Positions 1 to 36,355 of a stretch of DNA of 64,000 nt are shown here, piece after piece. The DNA lies in the NCBI GenBank assembly GCA_035236585.1, contig CP141139.1:35101217-35165216 (forward strand). Direction: 5' to 3'. A program made the translations under genes and the position numbers. Source of the DNA: Warburgia ugandensis (Eukaryota > Streptophyta > Magnoliopsida > Canellales > Canellaceae). Position 1 is the first letter of the stretch; each line of letters begins with the position of its first letter. Below the pieces are notes generated by a model. That model did no database searches. It saw nothing but the letters and a program-made list of their open reading frames with translations, and had not been told where the DNA came from.

Positions 1-725
1 ATTTATCCGATTTTCATTCTCAGGTGTGCATTATTGAATACTTTGTTATGAAGGGCTTTAGCAGAATTTGCTTGCATCCCGATCCTTCTTTTCGTTTGTT
101 CTTGATTGGGATTTTATTACAACTGATCAGAGACTTTTTTGTCTCAGTAATTTCAATTTTGGACCATTTCTTAGTGTCAAACCCGAATTTGGTCACAGGT
201 TTACTTCTAACTTTCGCTGTACTCTTCTTTTCTTTCAGTTGAATTCTGCAGGAATTTTATTTGAGACTTCTAAGCGTTAATGATTCTTCCATGAAGGACT
301 AGGTTGATTTTAATTACAGGCAGTTTGAGTTTTTTGGTTAAGCAAACTGTAATCTATGAATTGTATTCGTCTTGTTAGTTATTTTCTTTTCTTTCGATAT
401 TAACTCTCGAAGATTTTCTTCTTCTGATTTGAACTGATTTCTGATAGTTGCTTGTTTCTTTTTCAAGTATTCATTTTGCTCCTGGGTTTGAGAAATATTG
501 ATTTCAGACTCTATGTTTAGAATTGTTTGTACTGTAAGAGAACACATTTGGGTTCCGTTTCTATATTCTTTTATGTTTGGAGCGTTTAGTTTCGGTTTTT
601 GTTCCCGTAGGTTTGAGGAAGATATGATCTTGAGTTGGAGCTTTTGTTTTTCATTATTGCTTCTGGAGAGTTTGGACTGAGAACGTAGTCTTTTTTGTTT
701 ATCAAACTGATAAGGCTTTTTCCAG
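1..725 (+). other. Upstream region / probable 5' leader intron of the oxidase gene
   Basis: T-rich non-coding sequence directly upstream of the first coding exon. It ends in a pyrimidine-rich stretch and a CAG acceptor at 723-725, 21 bases before the start codon, which fits an intron in the 5' leader. A CAG/GTGTGC donor-like site lies near base 22, but whether it is the partner is a guess. No promoter element can be placed with confidence, and short open frames here have no recognisable coding character. Confidence 0.4.
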
Positions 726-24204
<23,479 letters not shown>

Positions 24205-24820
24205 TGAACTTGGAGATCCTAGTCTGGTGATTCTGATCTGGTAAAGTTTTACTTGTTCATGAGACTGTCATCTGGTTATACCATTGAGTATAGGAGTTCT
24301 TTTGAAAAACTGAAGGTCTTGTAATGGGAAAACAATGGTGTCTGCCCTTGCTAGTTAAAGTACTTACACACCTAATTGGAAGACAATATGTTGCACAGGA
24401 ATTGGTGATCCAAGTCATTCGTCTGCTGGATTCATCTTATATAGGCACACCCATATCTCATCCATAACACAATTTGGACTCTTTGATTGGTAGAGATTTT
24501 TCTTTTATGCAGGTTCTTCCAATATTTCCAAGCCTGGCTAGGCTATTAAGGTATCATATAATGGCCTAGATTTGAGATTTGGCATCCAAGCTCAGAACAG
24601 CTGAACACAATGGATCAGAATTGCTTCAAAATGTGGGTCATTGTACTTTTGGATGCACATGCAAATCGTTAGATGTTACTCCCATACTGTATAATAGCTA
24701 ATTGTGCTGACGATGAGTAATCATAATTTCAAAGATATTCCACTTTTAGGGTGTTCTTCCTGAGCATATGATGTATGATGCAGTGAGAACTTATAGAAGA
24801 CGGGCGTTTATTATTACTGA
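24205..24820 (+). other. 3' untranslated and downstream region of the oxidase gene
   Basis: T-rich sequence after the stop, likely the 3' UTR followed by intergenic DNA. No classical AATAAA signal was identified with confidence, so the end of the transcript cannot be placed. Confidence 0.4.
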
Positions 24821-27800
24821 TGACTGTCAGAAGGCAATACCAAGCCCCTGTCTCTGCTCTATCATAACGGCTCTCTAACGCCTACAGCATTGACCTTCTA
24901 TGTCTGTATTATTGTAATCTCGTTGATTGATTATGTCTTAGCCAAAATTATTGGTCTCCTACCTTATCTGTCACTGTCACTTATGGAAGACACTGCCCAC
25001 CAGCGTATATAAATATGTACGAGTTCATACAATGAAAACACAAAAGCATTCATCATCGACTGCTTTATTTCTCCTCCTCTCTGTCTGTTCACTTTCATGT
25101 TTGTCAGAGGACCCTCTGTTATTGACCACTGGATACTATTCCTCCCTTTTCTCTCGTCTGTTCTTTATCTTCATGGCTTCACAAATTTCTCCTAACTCTG
25201 GTTCCAATGGCAGTCATGCTTCCAACACTTCATCAATTTCCTTTAGTCGGCCATCCGTCACCCATGTAATGCATCACATCTCAATAAAACTTGACTGCTC
25301 AAACCATGTAGTTTGGAATCGTCAATTACCATCTACCTTTTGCACCTAAGATCTGCTGCTGCTCCCCCTCGATTTCTCTCAAATGCTGCCACTAGAAAGA
25401 ATGAAATAAATATTGATTATATCTCTATGGAAAGGAGGGACAGTACTACTATCAGTTGGATATTCTCCACTCTAACTGAACCAGTCCTCGCCAAGTAGCA
25501 ACTCTCCCCTTGGCTCAAGCGATCGAGACTGCCTTGGAGAACACTTTGTCAAGCCAATGTACTGCTGGGATCGTGCAACTTCAAGGCCAACTGCAAATGA
25601 TCAGGAAAGCCTCTGTGACGATCACCAACTACCTAGAACAGATCAGAGCTATCGTTGATCATTTGGAGATTGCTCAGTAGCCGATACCAGCTTCAGGTCT
25701 AGTGTTCTATGCTTTGAGTTGACTGGGACCTGAGTACGTTCCCCTTGCCATCTCAATTTCATTTCTTCTAGTCTCATCCATGTTACTTGGGCATGAATCA
25801 TTTCACCAAAAGAGAAATCAATTACTACAAAACCAAATGCAAACCACTGCTTTTGCTTCAAATACATCCCGATGGTGCTGCTGCAATTCATGTGGAAACC
25901 AATCTGGCGATGCAAATGGCAACTTGACCGGTTCCAAAATTTGCTGGAGTTGTGGGTGCCCCCACCCAATTTTTCTGGTACGAAATCTCTACACTGCACC
26001 AATTGTAATACGAAGGGCCATGATGCAAACCATTGTTAGACCCCCAAGACATCTGATGAGGAACTTACATCTGAGGCATCCGCCAATGTTTAAGAGGGAC
26101 TTACTAAGCGCCTAAGCACAATGACAAAGACTGGGCTTAAAGGATTTAATATACTGAGGAGTAAAGACTGAATATCAATCAATTTAATGGTTCATTCCGG
26201 AAGTCAAGGCATTCTGGAAGCATGAGATCGATCCACTCTTTCCAACATCCAAGGTGAGGGAAGCTTTAGGATCGAACTCTAAGCTTTGGTCTACAACAAA
26301 AAGGCTACATATGTCTTGACCCATAATCGAGCAATTTTTTTAACTCTAGACTACAGTCTTTGACAATACACATTTTCCTTTCGAACTGTTCTACATTGGA
26401 CCACATCTTCAGCACCTACGACTTCATCCAACAATAACCTATTATCTTATTCTACACCTAACTCATCAAGTCAACTCAATTCCCCATCTACCACGCAGAT
26501 TCCTCTCCCTCGCAATCCAGCCATACACCCTTTTTCTCATCGCCAAAGTGGCCCACACAAAATTCCCCACAAACAAAGGACCTGCCTCCACCTTACCTAC
26601 AAATACCAATCCTAAGGCAACCTAAGGTTCTTCTTGCTAAAACCTTTCCTAAGTTTCTGTCCTTCCAACTCACAGATTATGCACCCCATCAAGTTTCACT
26701 CAATCTTAGAAGTCAGATAAGTGGCGTCCTCCAATGGACACTTAAATTAGCGTTTTAATCTGAAATTGAACCTGGACTCTTAATATACCTCCTCCAGGAG
26801 TAAACATCGTACCATGCAAATGGTTATTCAAAATTAAACACCGTCCTGATGGCACAATTGAACAACGGTAATCCTGTCTTGTAGGTAAAGGTTTTCATTA
26901 AAAACATGGCTTCAATTTTGATGACACTTTCATTCCTGTAGTAAAAGTCTCTACCATTCGTCTTATCTTAGTCCTTGCATGCTCTCTGTTACCCACTTGA
27001 AGAAGAAGTTCATATGCAACAACCACCAGCCTCAGTGCCGTAACCATATATGACGTCTAAACACGACCATATATGGCCTCAAACAAGCACCTAGGGCTTG
27101 GTATTCTTATTTTAATAAAGCTCTCAAATCTCATGGGCTAACTAGCTGTAAATGTGACTCAAGTCTACTTCTCAGACACTCTTCACATGGTTATATTATC
27201 CTCTTACTCTATGAGATAACATAGTTATCAACTGCAGCGACAACAAGGGGACAGCACATATTATCATCTATCTAGAAGGGCCACCCCAGAGCACAAAGCT
27301 TTCCGCCTATGCGGGGCTTAGGGAAGGGGAAGACCACAAGGGTCTACACTATGCAGCCTTACCTCGCATTTTTACAAGAAGCTATAATTCACGCCTTGAA
27401 CCCATAACCTCAAGGTCACACAACAACAACTTTATTGCTGCGCCAAGGCTCCCCTTCACTTATTATCGTTTATCTCTCCAACAAATTTGATATGCATGAC
27501 CTAGGCCCACTATATTATTTTTTACTGCACTCCAAACGGACTAACTCCACACTTCATGTATCTCAACAAAAAATGCACTCATAATAGTCAAGAGAGTGGA
27601 AAAGCTTGATTGTAAACAAATTAGTACAACAATCACTAGGGGTACCAAATTATTGTCTTTAGATGGTGAGTTACTTTCTGACAGAACTTCTTATAGAGGC
27701 ATTGTCGGGCCTTACAGTATCTTCCTTGACGAGACAATTTCAGCTATGCCATCAATCAGGTCTGTCAATTCATGAATCACCCCACAACCGTCAATCTAGC

Positions 27801-28290
27801 TGTTGTTAAAAGAATTTTATGCTACATAAAATCAACTCTCAACCTCAGTTTAAAAATTAGCTTATCCTCCGATTCTACTCGGCAAGCTTACTGTGATGCA
27901 GATTGGGCAGAATCACCAGATGAGAGACGCACTATAACCGGCAATCCTATCTTCCCGCGCCCAACCTAATTATGTGGTGTTCAAGAAAGCAGACAGTGGT
28001 GTCAAGATCTAGTACAAAAGCCGAACATTGCGCGCTAGCTTCAATTTCTGCATATCTCTATTGGGTTCAATTTCTCTCACCAGAACTTCAAGCTCAGTCC
28101 CAACAACTTCCACTACTTCTATGTGACAACATCAGCGTCAACTATATGGTAGTCAATCCCATTTTCCACGCTCGAACCAAACATACCAAGATGGACTACC
28201 ACTTTGTACGAGAGAGCTGCCAAAAAACAAATTCGAATTCACTTTGTTACCACCAAAGATCAAGTTGCTGATCTTCCATAAGTGGGGACT
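24821..28290 (+). mobile_element. Decayed Ty1/copia LTR retrotransposon (fossil 3)
   Basis: Fossil copia element in sense orientation. A gag start with ISIKLDCSNHVVW lies near 25.2 kb, a cysteine-rich zinc-knuckle remnant near 25.9 kb and reverse transcriptase remnants near 26.9-27.7 kb. RNase H follows at about 27.8-28.25 kb, with AYCDADWAESPDERR, VVSRSSTKAEH and HARTKHTKMDYHFVRE. The upstream stretch with a TATATAAATATG box near 25.0 kb may be its 5' LTR, but no matching 3' LTR was found, so both ends are approximate. Heavily broken (well over ten breaks) and old. A SINE is inserted at 27276-27457. Confidence 0.72.
27276..27457 (-). mobile_element. tRNA-derived SINE, near full length, inside copia fossil 3
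   Basis: Reverse-strand copy of the family at 9452-9640, from GGGGAGCCTTGGCGCAGC to the GGGCCCTT end. Imperfect target duplication ATTATCATCTATCT (27259-27272) and ATTATCGTTTATCT (27462-27475). Confidence 0.8.
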
Positions 28291-28762
28291 CTGGGAACTC
28301 AGAAACAGATGATAAGTGTTCGAATACATTCCAGCAAAAAGAGATGAATCAGACGACTCTTGAATCAGTACCTCCCTGTACTTTTGGCCTCAAGAATATA
28401 TCATGGGAAGCAGACATGGTGGCTTATGCCTTAGCTATTGAGGCTGTAAACAATGTATCATGTTATAAGTGGATTGCAAATCGAGTTGGCTAATGAGGCA
28501 GTATAAACTATATCATGTTTTAAGTGGATTACATATAAACTTAGTTTATTTGTGTAAGTTATTATGGGAGGAGGTGTATGAACCTTGTCTAGACCTTTGT
28601 CTATTGGAAAAAGACGTCCTGATGACCTGGTTCTAGTGATGGATAAGGTCTATGTGCTAAGGCCATATGCTATTAATGTTGCACGCACCAAGACGGGACT
28701 CATTTTGACAATCCCAAAGCAACTATTTGTGGCTTTAACAAACAAGCGTACTATCACAAGGT
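28291..28762 (+). other. Unassigned sequence between LTR elements
   Basis: Contains an open frame of 103 codons at 28585-28896, most of it outside the following LTR. I recognise no domain in it, and it runs into the LTR, so it is not called a gene. It may be a remnant of copia fossil 3. Confidence 0.4.
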
Positions 28763-29259
28763 TGCAATTCACCTTTGCTAAACATGTGAGGCACTTATGC
28801 ACAACTTCTTTGCAAAGCACAAGTCAGCCTTTAACTCCCACTCTCACCTGCGAGGGCTACACTTACTCACCAACTAAAGCAATAAGAAGAACTTAAGAAT
28901 GAGACTTACTCAAAGAGAACTTGTTATCCCTTACTTAAACGTAATTGAGCAATCTGCTTATAATTGAAGAGCTATCCCCTATTTATACTTGCTCTCCTTT
29001 ATCCACTTCTTCAATGGATGGCTAGGATTAATACATGTGTCAACCATCTAATGGTTGAAGACCATTGTAGAACTCTCTAGGTAAATATCTATGTTTACCT
29101 CTTTTTAGATATTTGTAAGGACTCTTTCAAAAACTAGGCCTTGTTCCATGGATCTTCAACAATAGGCCTAAGTCCCTTAGGCCAAGTCCTTGAGCTAAGC
29201 AAGCCTCCCTTGGAGTTTAGAGGACTTGGTCACGGGCTTTGCAACATAAGTCCGTGACA
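28763..29259 (-). repeat. Left (3') LTR of fossil 4
   Basis: Plus strand TGCAATTCACC ... GTCCGTGACA. Contains CCTATTTATACTTGCTC, a TATA-type box when read on the minus strand. Confidence 0.7.
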
Positions 29260-30077
29260 TTCTCCCCCATGTGATAATGCCGATGCCCTTGTCGACTTAT
29301 CTCCATCAGTGTTGCTAACTTCAACCTTTAGCGCATCCTATGTTGCCTCAAAATCCTTATAACACTCCTATCTTGTTCCTCCCCTTGCACATTGGCACCT
29401 TTCCATTGTTGTGCCCCGAAGGTACTCTCCTTATCATGTTCCTCTGTACAGTTATTCTTTGTTGTTGTGCCTCGTGCGCCTTAGTGTGACATTCACGAGC
29501 ATCAATTCTGCCTGTATGATTCTACTTGGTCTTATTCATCCTAGAGTCCTATCTTTGTAGCACACTCCCTTTTGTGCCAACAATTGTATCAACACCCTTG
29601 TTTATCACTATTTTCTCCTGGAACTCATTAGATCCAAGCAACCTCATAGCACCTAGGTATGGTAAGCCAAGCTATGTCGTCTCCACACTCATTATGGATT
29701 CCCTTGCAAGCTTCATATCCTCCAACCCAACCACTTCCTCATGTAGACTGGTTACCTCGCCTTTCATAGCCTCAAAGCAATCAGACATGCACCTCACTCC
29801 TTCAATAGTCTTAGCATCCATAATCTTAGATGCCTTAACCATTCTTTGCATCTCGTCTTTGAGGCTTTGTAAGGCATCTATGAAGGCACTATATTTGTTC
29901 AAACGATCAGACAGAGTTTGTTCGAACTTACCCAATCGAGCATCCAAAGTAGAAAGCCAAGCATCTAAATCCAACTTCCACGATAGGTCTTTAGATAGAG
30001 AATTTGCCCTTGAAGCCAATTAGCCTCAGGGTGAAGCACCTACATTACAACCGCTACTTCCTCCCACCTTGCAGGGT

Positions 30078-30579
30078 TGCAATTCGCCTTTGCTAAACCC
30101 GTGTAGCACCTGTCCATAACTCTTTTGCAAAGTACAAATCAGCCTTTAACTCTAACTTTTAATTGCTAGGGCTACACTCACTTGCCCATTAAAGCAATGA
30201 GAGGAACTAAAAAATGAGACTTATTCAAAGAAAACTTGTTATCCCTTCAATTGAGTAATCTGCTTACAACTGAGGAACTATCCCCTATTTATACTTGCTC
30301 TCCTCCATTCACCTCCTCAATGGATGACTAAGATTAATACATTGGTCAACCATCTAATGGTTGATGACCATTCTAGAACTCTCTCTGGAACTCTTTAGAT
30401 AAATATCGAAGGTTATGTCTTTCTAGATATTTACAAGGACTCTTCTAAAAACCAAACCTTCTAGAATCAAGTATTATTTCATGGATCTTCAACAACAGGC
30501 CTATGTCTCTCAAGCCAAGTCCATAAACTAAGCAGGCCTTTCTTGGAGTTTGCAGGCCTTGTAAGGCAAGTTCATGATA
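30078..30579 (-). repeat. Right (5') LTR of fossil 4
   Basis: Plus strand TGCAATTCGCC ... TTCATGATA. Aligns with 28763-29259 along its whole length, including CCATCTAATGGTTGA. Confidence 0.7.
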
Positions 30580-31286
30580 GTACACGTAAAAAAAAGAAGT
30601 GTAGGAAATAGAAAATAAGTGGCTGGTCAACATTCATCCACTAAGCACTGTATAATTCAGATCCCTATGAGCATCCACGGTAGAATTTTTTTAATAAAGC
30701 CCATTGGATCAGTGACAGAGTGGGCCCAAGTGTATTTTTGCCTGATGATCTTTTACCAAATGAAAATATGTGGATACATCACCCCTCATATGAAAGGATA
30801 ATTATGTTTTCACTTGGAAATCATGACTTTGGAACCCACTCTGCCGAGAGAGGAGCCGCGCACTAATGGTGGAAGCATTTGATGATTATTTTTCTTTTCT
30901 TTTCTTTTCTTTATTCTTGTCTTGGCATTGGTTTCACCCTTTGGGGTGGGACTAGCAAATGTCCTCATTATGTGTACTGGGAAGCAGATCCACACTCCTT
31001 TGCCTCAGCCAACTCAGCACACTTCCTGCGGACAAGCCATTTGACAATCCGGAGCCAAAGACACTGGTCACTTGTCGCGTTTAAAAGGACAGTCCAGGAA
31101 ATACAAGCTATGCTCCATAATCATCCAAAACCCCTGGAAAAATCAAAGGCTTAGAATCATCCTGAGATTGAAACGTGTCAGATCCCAGTCTTTCAGTTGT
31201 ACCGATGGTCTGGATTAATGAAAGAGTGACCCACCTTGTATTTGTATTGTGCTCGCTCATATGTTTCAAGTGAAGACATGCATCCG

Positions 31287-31322
<36 letters not shown>

Positions 31323-31560
31323 CTTGCCAATGGAAATAATTAAATTAATCCACATGGAACTGCCTATCCATGACTATCTATTATCACCTCTATGCATACG
31401 AAGAAACAGACAAGGATCAATAAGCTCACGTACCCAAACAAGAAACAGCAAATAAACGAGGGACAGAAGTTGACCAAAGAAAGATATGTAACAGGATACA
31501 AAACCTGTTCGGTTATTTTATGTGATAATTAGGTATGCAGAATGCATGACCAACGAGCTA
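30580..31560 (+). other. Intergenic DNA with no recognised gene
   Basis: Mixed-composition sequence between two LTR elements with a (TTTTC)n-like stretch near 30.9 kb and a (TA)n tract. Small open frames on both strands are not conserved-looking. Confidence 0.5.
31288..31320. repeat. (TA)n microsatellite
   Basis: Sixteen uninterrupted TA units. Confidence 0.95.
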
Positions 31561-31565
31561 GAAAC

Positions 31566-31925
31566 TGTTGGTCCAGACCCATTTCAGACAGCCGCCGTAT
31601 TCAACGGTGGCGGGCGCAGCAGTCGGTGCTGACTGCTGACTTCAACAGTGGCGGGCGCCAGCTGAGTCGGCCCCGCCATGACCGACCTTTGAATTTGTGT
31701 AAAACGGGTTGAAAATCAGACCCGAAAATTCCCTATAAATAGGGATACGAATAAGGCAAGAAATATAACCCCATTCCTCTGTAAAAACCCCGTGTATACC
31801 TCTCTGTAAAACCTCAGTTTCATAGTGAAATCACTCTCTCGTGGACGTAGGCTTATTGGCCGAACCACGTTAAAACTCTGTGTTTTTTTGTGTGTATGAT
31901 CTTGGCGAGACGAAAATCCCCAACA
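31566..31925 (+). repeat. 5' LTR of copia fossil 5 (360 bp)
   Basis: TGTTGGTCCAGACCC ... AATCCCCAACA. Contains two copies of the word TTCAAC(G/A)GTGGCGGGCGC and a CCTATAAATAGGG TATA box. Confidence 0.92.
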
Positions 31926-31927
31926 AG

Positions 31928-31940
31928 TGGTATCGAGGCT
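31928..31940 (+). promoter_or_regulatory. Primer-binding site of copia fossil 5
   Basis: TGGTATCGAGGCT, close to the initiator tRNA-Met complement, just inside the 5' LTR. Confidence 0.75.
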
Positions 31941-34900
31941 CGGTTACTGGCAAGTAAAACGAGAAAACTGACAGTTTGCGATTCGGCGGTCGAGAGGAGG
32001 AAAGAAAGCATTTCTGCTACGATTCTTTACGGTAATCATCATTTCTTTCTCACGGTGAAAGCACGTCGACATGTTACTACTGATAAAAGCATCATCATTG
32101 CGCTACGGTGATTGCTACGGTACTTACTACGATGCGAGTTGGCCGGTGCAGGCGGGTTCCAACGATTTGAGTTTCAACAAATACGGAGTTACAACGGTAT
32201 AGAGTTGTAACGGTACGAGTGCAAATAGTAGCGCATTTGCCTGCATGGTGAGTTGAAACGATGGCGTGTGCAGCGATCTAGGGTTCTGACGATTCGAGTG
32301 CAAGTGGGCGATTGCAATAGTAACGAGTTACAACGGTGATTGCCCAGGTAGACCTATTTTTGGCGAGTTTTCAAGGGGATAGACAGTTCTTGGCAAACGC
32401 AGTGGTGTTCTCAAATTTGTAAGATTTTCTCTTGAAATTCTTTGTGTCTTCTTTCTTTACTTATGGAGGCAAACATGAGCAAAATGATTTGCTTAAATGG
32501 TACTAACTATCACATGATGGAAGGGAAAAATGAAGAAGATCTTCTTTTGTGAAGAAATTACATCTACAATTTTTGCTTACTCAAAAACCGGGAGGATAAG
32601 TCCAGAAGAAGAGTGGGCTTTTGAACACGAACGGTATGTGGTTTTATTCGACAATGGGTAGAAGATAATGTTTTGAATCATATTCAAAATGAAATACATC
32701 TTTAGAACTCTATGGATCAAATTAGAAACCTTGTACGCGTCGAGAAGCAGGGAATAATAAGTTATTCCTACTTAATCAAGCGATGCACTTGAGATACGAG
32801 GAAGGGAGTTCTATTCAGGCCACTTGAACGAGTTGGCCAGGATGCTTTCGGCAAGCCCCTATCCGATGTTGGCGTCGAGGTTTGACGATGATATCATGGG
32901 TTTATGGCTTTTAAATACTTTGCACGACTCATGGGAAAATTTTCGTGTTTCTCTGCTAATTCTACTCCGGTGGTGCTTTGTGACATGGGAATGCGAGAAG
33001 CGCGATTCTAAATGAAGAAATGAGGCGACGAGCTCAAGTTGTCACCACATCACGGTCTCGAGATTTTGATCTCGGAAAATCGAGGAGAAGCAAGATCAAA
33101 GGACGGAAGAATAATAGAAGCGGGAGTAAGTCTGAAGTCCGGATACAAGAATGCGGAATGCAATTATTGTGGCGAAGGGTCACATTAAAGGCGATGTTAC
33201 AAGTGGAAAGCGAGAACAAAACGAGAAAATGCAAGCGGGAGAGAGAAGAAATGATGGGGAATGATCGTGTATGGCTGCCACTACTTCGGGCCTTGTCGTG
33301 GTACGTGATGAAAATGAAATCAACACTAGCCTCCGTGAGATTGGATGGGTTGTTGGCAGTGGTGCTTCTTTTCATGTTACCTCGAGGAGGAGTTTTCACC
33401 TCGTACACTCCTGGTGACTTTGGAGTGTTGAAGATGGGTAACGATGGGGCATCAAAGGTTCTTTGGTATCGGATCCGTCTGTTTGGACACCAACAACGGA
33501 ACAAGGTTGATTCTCGGACGTTCGACATGTACCGAGATATCCAGTGAACTTAATATCAGTAGGAGAAAGCTTGATGATGATAGTGCTGTAGTACCTTTTG
33601 CGATGGACGGTGGAAGCTCTCTAAGGGAGCGCTTGTGGCTGCCGGAGGAAGAAATCATCTAGCTTGTATGTGATGCAAGCTTCGATTCCTATTAACTCTG
33701 TGAACGCGGTTGATGTTCTTGGTTCTTGAGTTGTGGCCTGGCGACTCGATCCACATGAGTGAGAAAGGACTAGGTTGTCTAGTCGAAGAATTTGCTTTCG
33801 GGGCTCAAGCTACAAGGTGAGCAAATGTGCTCATTGTCTTCTTAGGAAGCGACAGGAGTTTCCTTCAAAAGCCGTCATTCTTCCCGGAAAGTCGGGCGTA
33901 CTTGAATTGGTACATTCGGATGTATGCGGTCTATGAAGATACGCACATTTGGTGGTGCATTATATTTTGTCACATTTATTGATGATTATTCCGAAACTAC
34001 GGGTCTATGTTTTGAAAACTAAGGATCGGGTGCTTGACAAGTTTAAAGAATTTCAAGCTTGTTGAGCGGCAATGAGCGGGGAAGAAGGCTGAAATGCATT
34101 CGCCACGGTTCTTGACAACGGTGGCGAGTATTGTGGACCTTTCGATGCTTATTTGTAAGAAGCGAGGATCGGACATCAAAGAACTCCTCAGAGACTCCTC
34201 GGTAAATGGTTTAGCGAAAGGATGAACGAGGACATTGATGGAGAGGTCGGATGTTTGCTTTCGAGCAAAGCTGCCGGTTCATACGGGGTGAGGTATGCAA
34301 CTGCGGCCTATGTTATTAACCTATCTCCAATAGTTGCCTTGAATGCGGATGTTCTGACGGCTATGGTATGGAAAAGATGTCTCTTACGATCATTTACGGG
34401 TATTTGGGTGCAAAGCGTTTGTACATATACCTAAGGATGAGAGGTCAAGTTAGACGTCAAGACAAACAATGCATTTTCATCGGCTATGGGCGGGATGAGT
34501 TTGGTCTACGGCTATATGATCCTGTTGCAAAGAAATTTGGTTAGAAGTCGTGATGTGGTCTTTATGGAGGAACCAAACCATTGAACACATCGTAAGCCAG
34601 AAGTATCGAGAAACTCGAGTTGATACTCGTGCAATTAGATCAGTTCTGTTTCACATTCGCAGTGTAGATGGCACCAATGACCATGGTGGTGCTCCGGTTG
34701 ATGTTCAAGATAATCGGTGAGGGAGAACATGGAAGGCTGAAGACATGGATGTTTCGTCGGGCGATGATATTCGGCGGGAGGTTCCCTCTTGAAGAACCAG
34801 CAGTTTCATTGAGACGGAGTTCGAGAGATCGTCAACCTTCCACTCGATACTCATCAGATGAGTACGTACTCCTCACTGACGGGGGAGAACCTGAGATATC

Positions 34901-35463
34901 TACGTGGTACTTCTAAGTTGTGTTTGGGATTTGGCACTGGCAAGCCCGTGTGGCAGGGGCTACTGCTTGATTGAGATATGGTGGTGATATTGACACGAGG
35001 AAGTCTACTTGAGGGCTACTTGATTACTTTGCGGGGAGGCTGTGTCATGGCAATCAAAGTTACGAAGTGTGTTGCCTTATCTCTGACAGGCGAGTTTATT
35101 CTTGTGTGACGAAGCATGCAAGAGTTATTGTGGATGAAGAAGTTAGAGTGAGCGAACTTGGCTTTATGCGAGAAGAGGTATGCGTTATTTTGCGGCAGTC
35201 AAAGTGCTTATACACCTTAGCAAAGAATTCTACTTTTCATGGAAGGTCAAAGCACATTGATGTTCGGTATCATTGGATCGTGATATTTTGGACTCGAAAG
35301 TCGTTAGAGCTTGAGAAAATTCATGCGATGATAATAGTTCGGATATGATGACAAAAGCATTACCTCGAAGCAAGTTCGAGAGTTGCGAGAGGTGGTCGGG
35401 ATGGGCTTACTGCTAAAGTCCATGCGTGAAGAAACCTCCTTCGGTTAATGGGCACGGAGGGGG

Positions 35464-35820
35464 TGTTGGTCCGGACCCATTTCAGACAGCGCCCGTATTC
35501 AACGGTGGCGGGCGCAGCGATCGGTCTTTGCTTGGCCAGACTTCAACGGTGGCGGGCGCCGCAGGCCCGCCCGCAGGCCTTTGAATTTGTGTAAACGGGT
35601 TGAAAATCAGACCAGAAAATTCCTATAAATAGGGATACGAATAAGGCAAAAATATAACCCCATTCCTCTGCCTTAAAAACCCAGGTGTATACCTCTCTGT
35701 AAAACCTCAGTTTCATAGTGAAATCACTCTCTCGTGGACGTAGGCTTATTGGCCGAACCACGTTAAAACTCTGTGTTTTTTTGTGTGTATGATCTTGGGC
35801 GGGGACGAAAATCCCCAACA
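35464..35820 (+). repeat. 3' LTR of copia fossil 5 (357 bp)
   Basis: TGTTGGTCCGGACCC ... AATCCCCAACA, with the same paired GGTGGCGGGCGC words and TATA box as the 5' LTR. Confidence 0.92.
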
Positions 35821-35989
35821 GAAACTACAGTAAGAACAATGTCTACAGACAAATAAAAGACACAAAAAAGTAAGAAAAGGCCGCTAAGATAATCAAAAGA
35901 AGCTTGAAGAGTGAGATAGATCAAGTGAAGAAGAGGTAGGAATCCAGCACAACACACCACAAACGTCAACCAGCATGAACACAAGGAGA

Positions 35990-36215
35990 TCGATCTTGCA
36001 TCCGATTCCCTGTTCTTGATCATCTTTTCCTTTTTCTGTGACTAGATCAGCAGATGTTTTGGCTGCAGAACTGCCTAACTTCATCTTTTTAACCCAAGGA
36101 AAAAAAATAAGATGATCAAAGAACAGGAAATGAGCTGCAAGACCTATGAGAAACAGCAACCAAGCAATGCAGGCACTGGGAGCCCCGACCTCTATTAAAT
36201 AAGTTCTCTCTTGTC
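35990..36215 (-). repeat. Unclassified dispersed repeat, copy a
   Basis: Shares with copies at 37985-38215 and 58530-58910 the words GATCTTGCATC(C/T)GATTCC, AGACCTATGAGAA or AGATCTATGA, and a CCTCTATTAAAT-like end. On the minus strand it contains an open frame with a hydrophobic start (35893-36159). It may be a fragment of a dispersed host sequence or of a transposon; I do not recognise it. Confidence 0.5.
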
Positions 36216-36278
36216 AAAGGAAGGTAATTAAGAGAGAGACCCACCAGAATTACAGCTCAGATTTGCGTGTTCATTCCT

Positions 36279-36355
36279 TAGCTTTTACTACCTATTGGAG
36301 CTATTTTTCCATAACCGTAGCTTTTATTACCTATTGGAGCTATTTTTCCATATAC
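36279..36355. repeat. 39-bp direct duplication
   Basis: Two adjacent units, TAGCTTTTACTACCTATTGG... and TAGCTTTTATTACCTATTGG..., nearly identical. Confidence 0.85.

Larger units (their letters stand above)
28763..30579 (-). mobile_element. LTR retrotransposon with two LTRs and a reduced interior (fossil 4)
   Basis: Two direct LTRs of about 500 bp enclose only about 0.8 kb. The interior holds a coiled-coil, gag-like N-terminal region (29672-30019, minus strand) and an AT-free purine tract (CATGGGGGAGAA) next to the left LTR. No pol domains remain, so a large internal loss is implied. The LTR and purine tract resemble those of the gypsy fossil at about 39.9-44.6 kb. LTR divergence is high by eye, so it is old. 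Broken; no clear target duplication. Confidence 0.7.
31566..35820 (+). mobile_element. Ty1/copia LTR retrotransposon with paired LTRs and target duplication (fossil 5)
   Basis: Flanked by a perfect GAAAC duplication (31561-31565, 35821-35825). Parts: 5' LTR, tRNA-Met-type primer site, gag (about 32.4-33.2 kb), protease and integrase region (about 33.3-34.4), and reverse transcriptase/RNase H remnants up to about 35.35 kb, where TFHGRSKHIDVRYHWI identifies copia RNase H. The 3' halves of the LTRs are nearly identical, which points to a fairly recent insertion, yet the body carries many breaks (well over ten) and is short for an autonomous copia element (4.26 kb). Confidence 0.85.

Noticed and set aside
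24-680. Small open frames upstream of the oxidase start as coding exons
   Set aside because: They are Phe/Leu-rich products of T-rich sequence and join to no recognisable protein; the family N-terminus begins at 747.
29672-30019. Coiled-coil open frame as a host structural protein
   Set aside because: It sits between two LTRs at the gag position of a minus-strand element.
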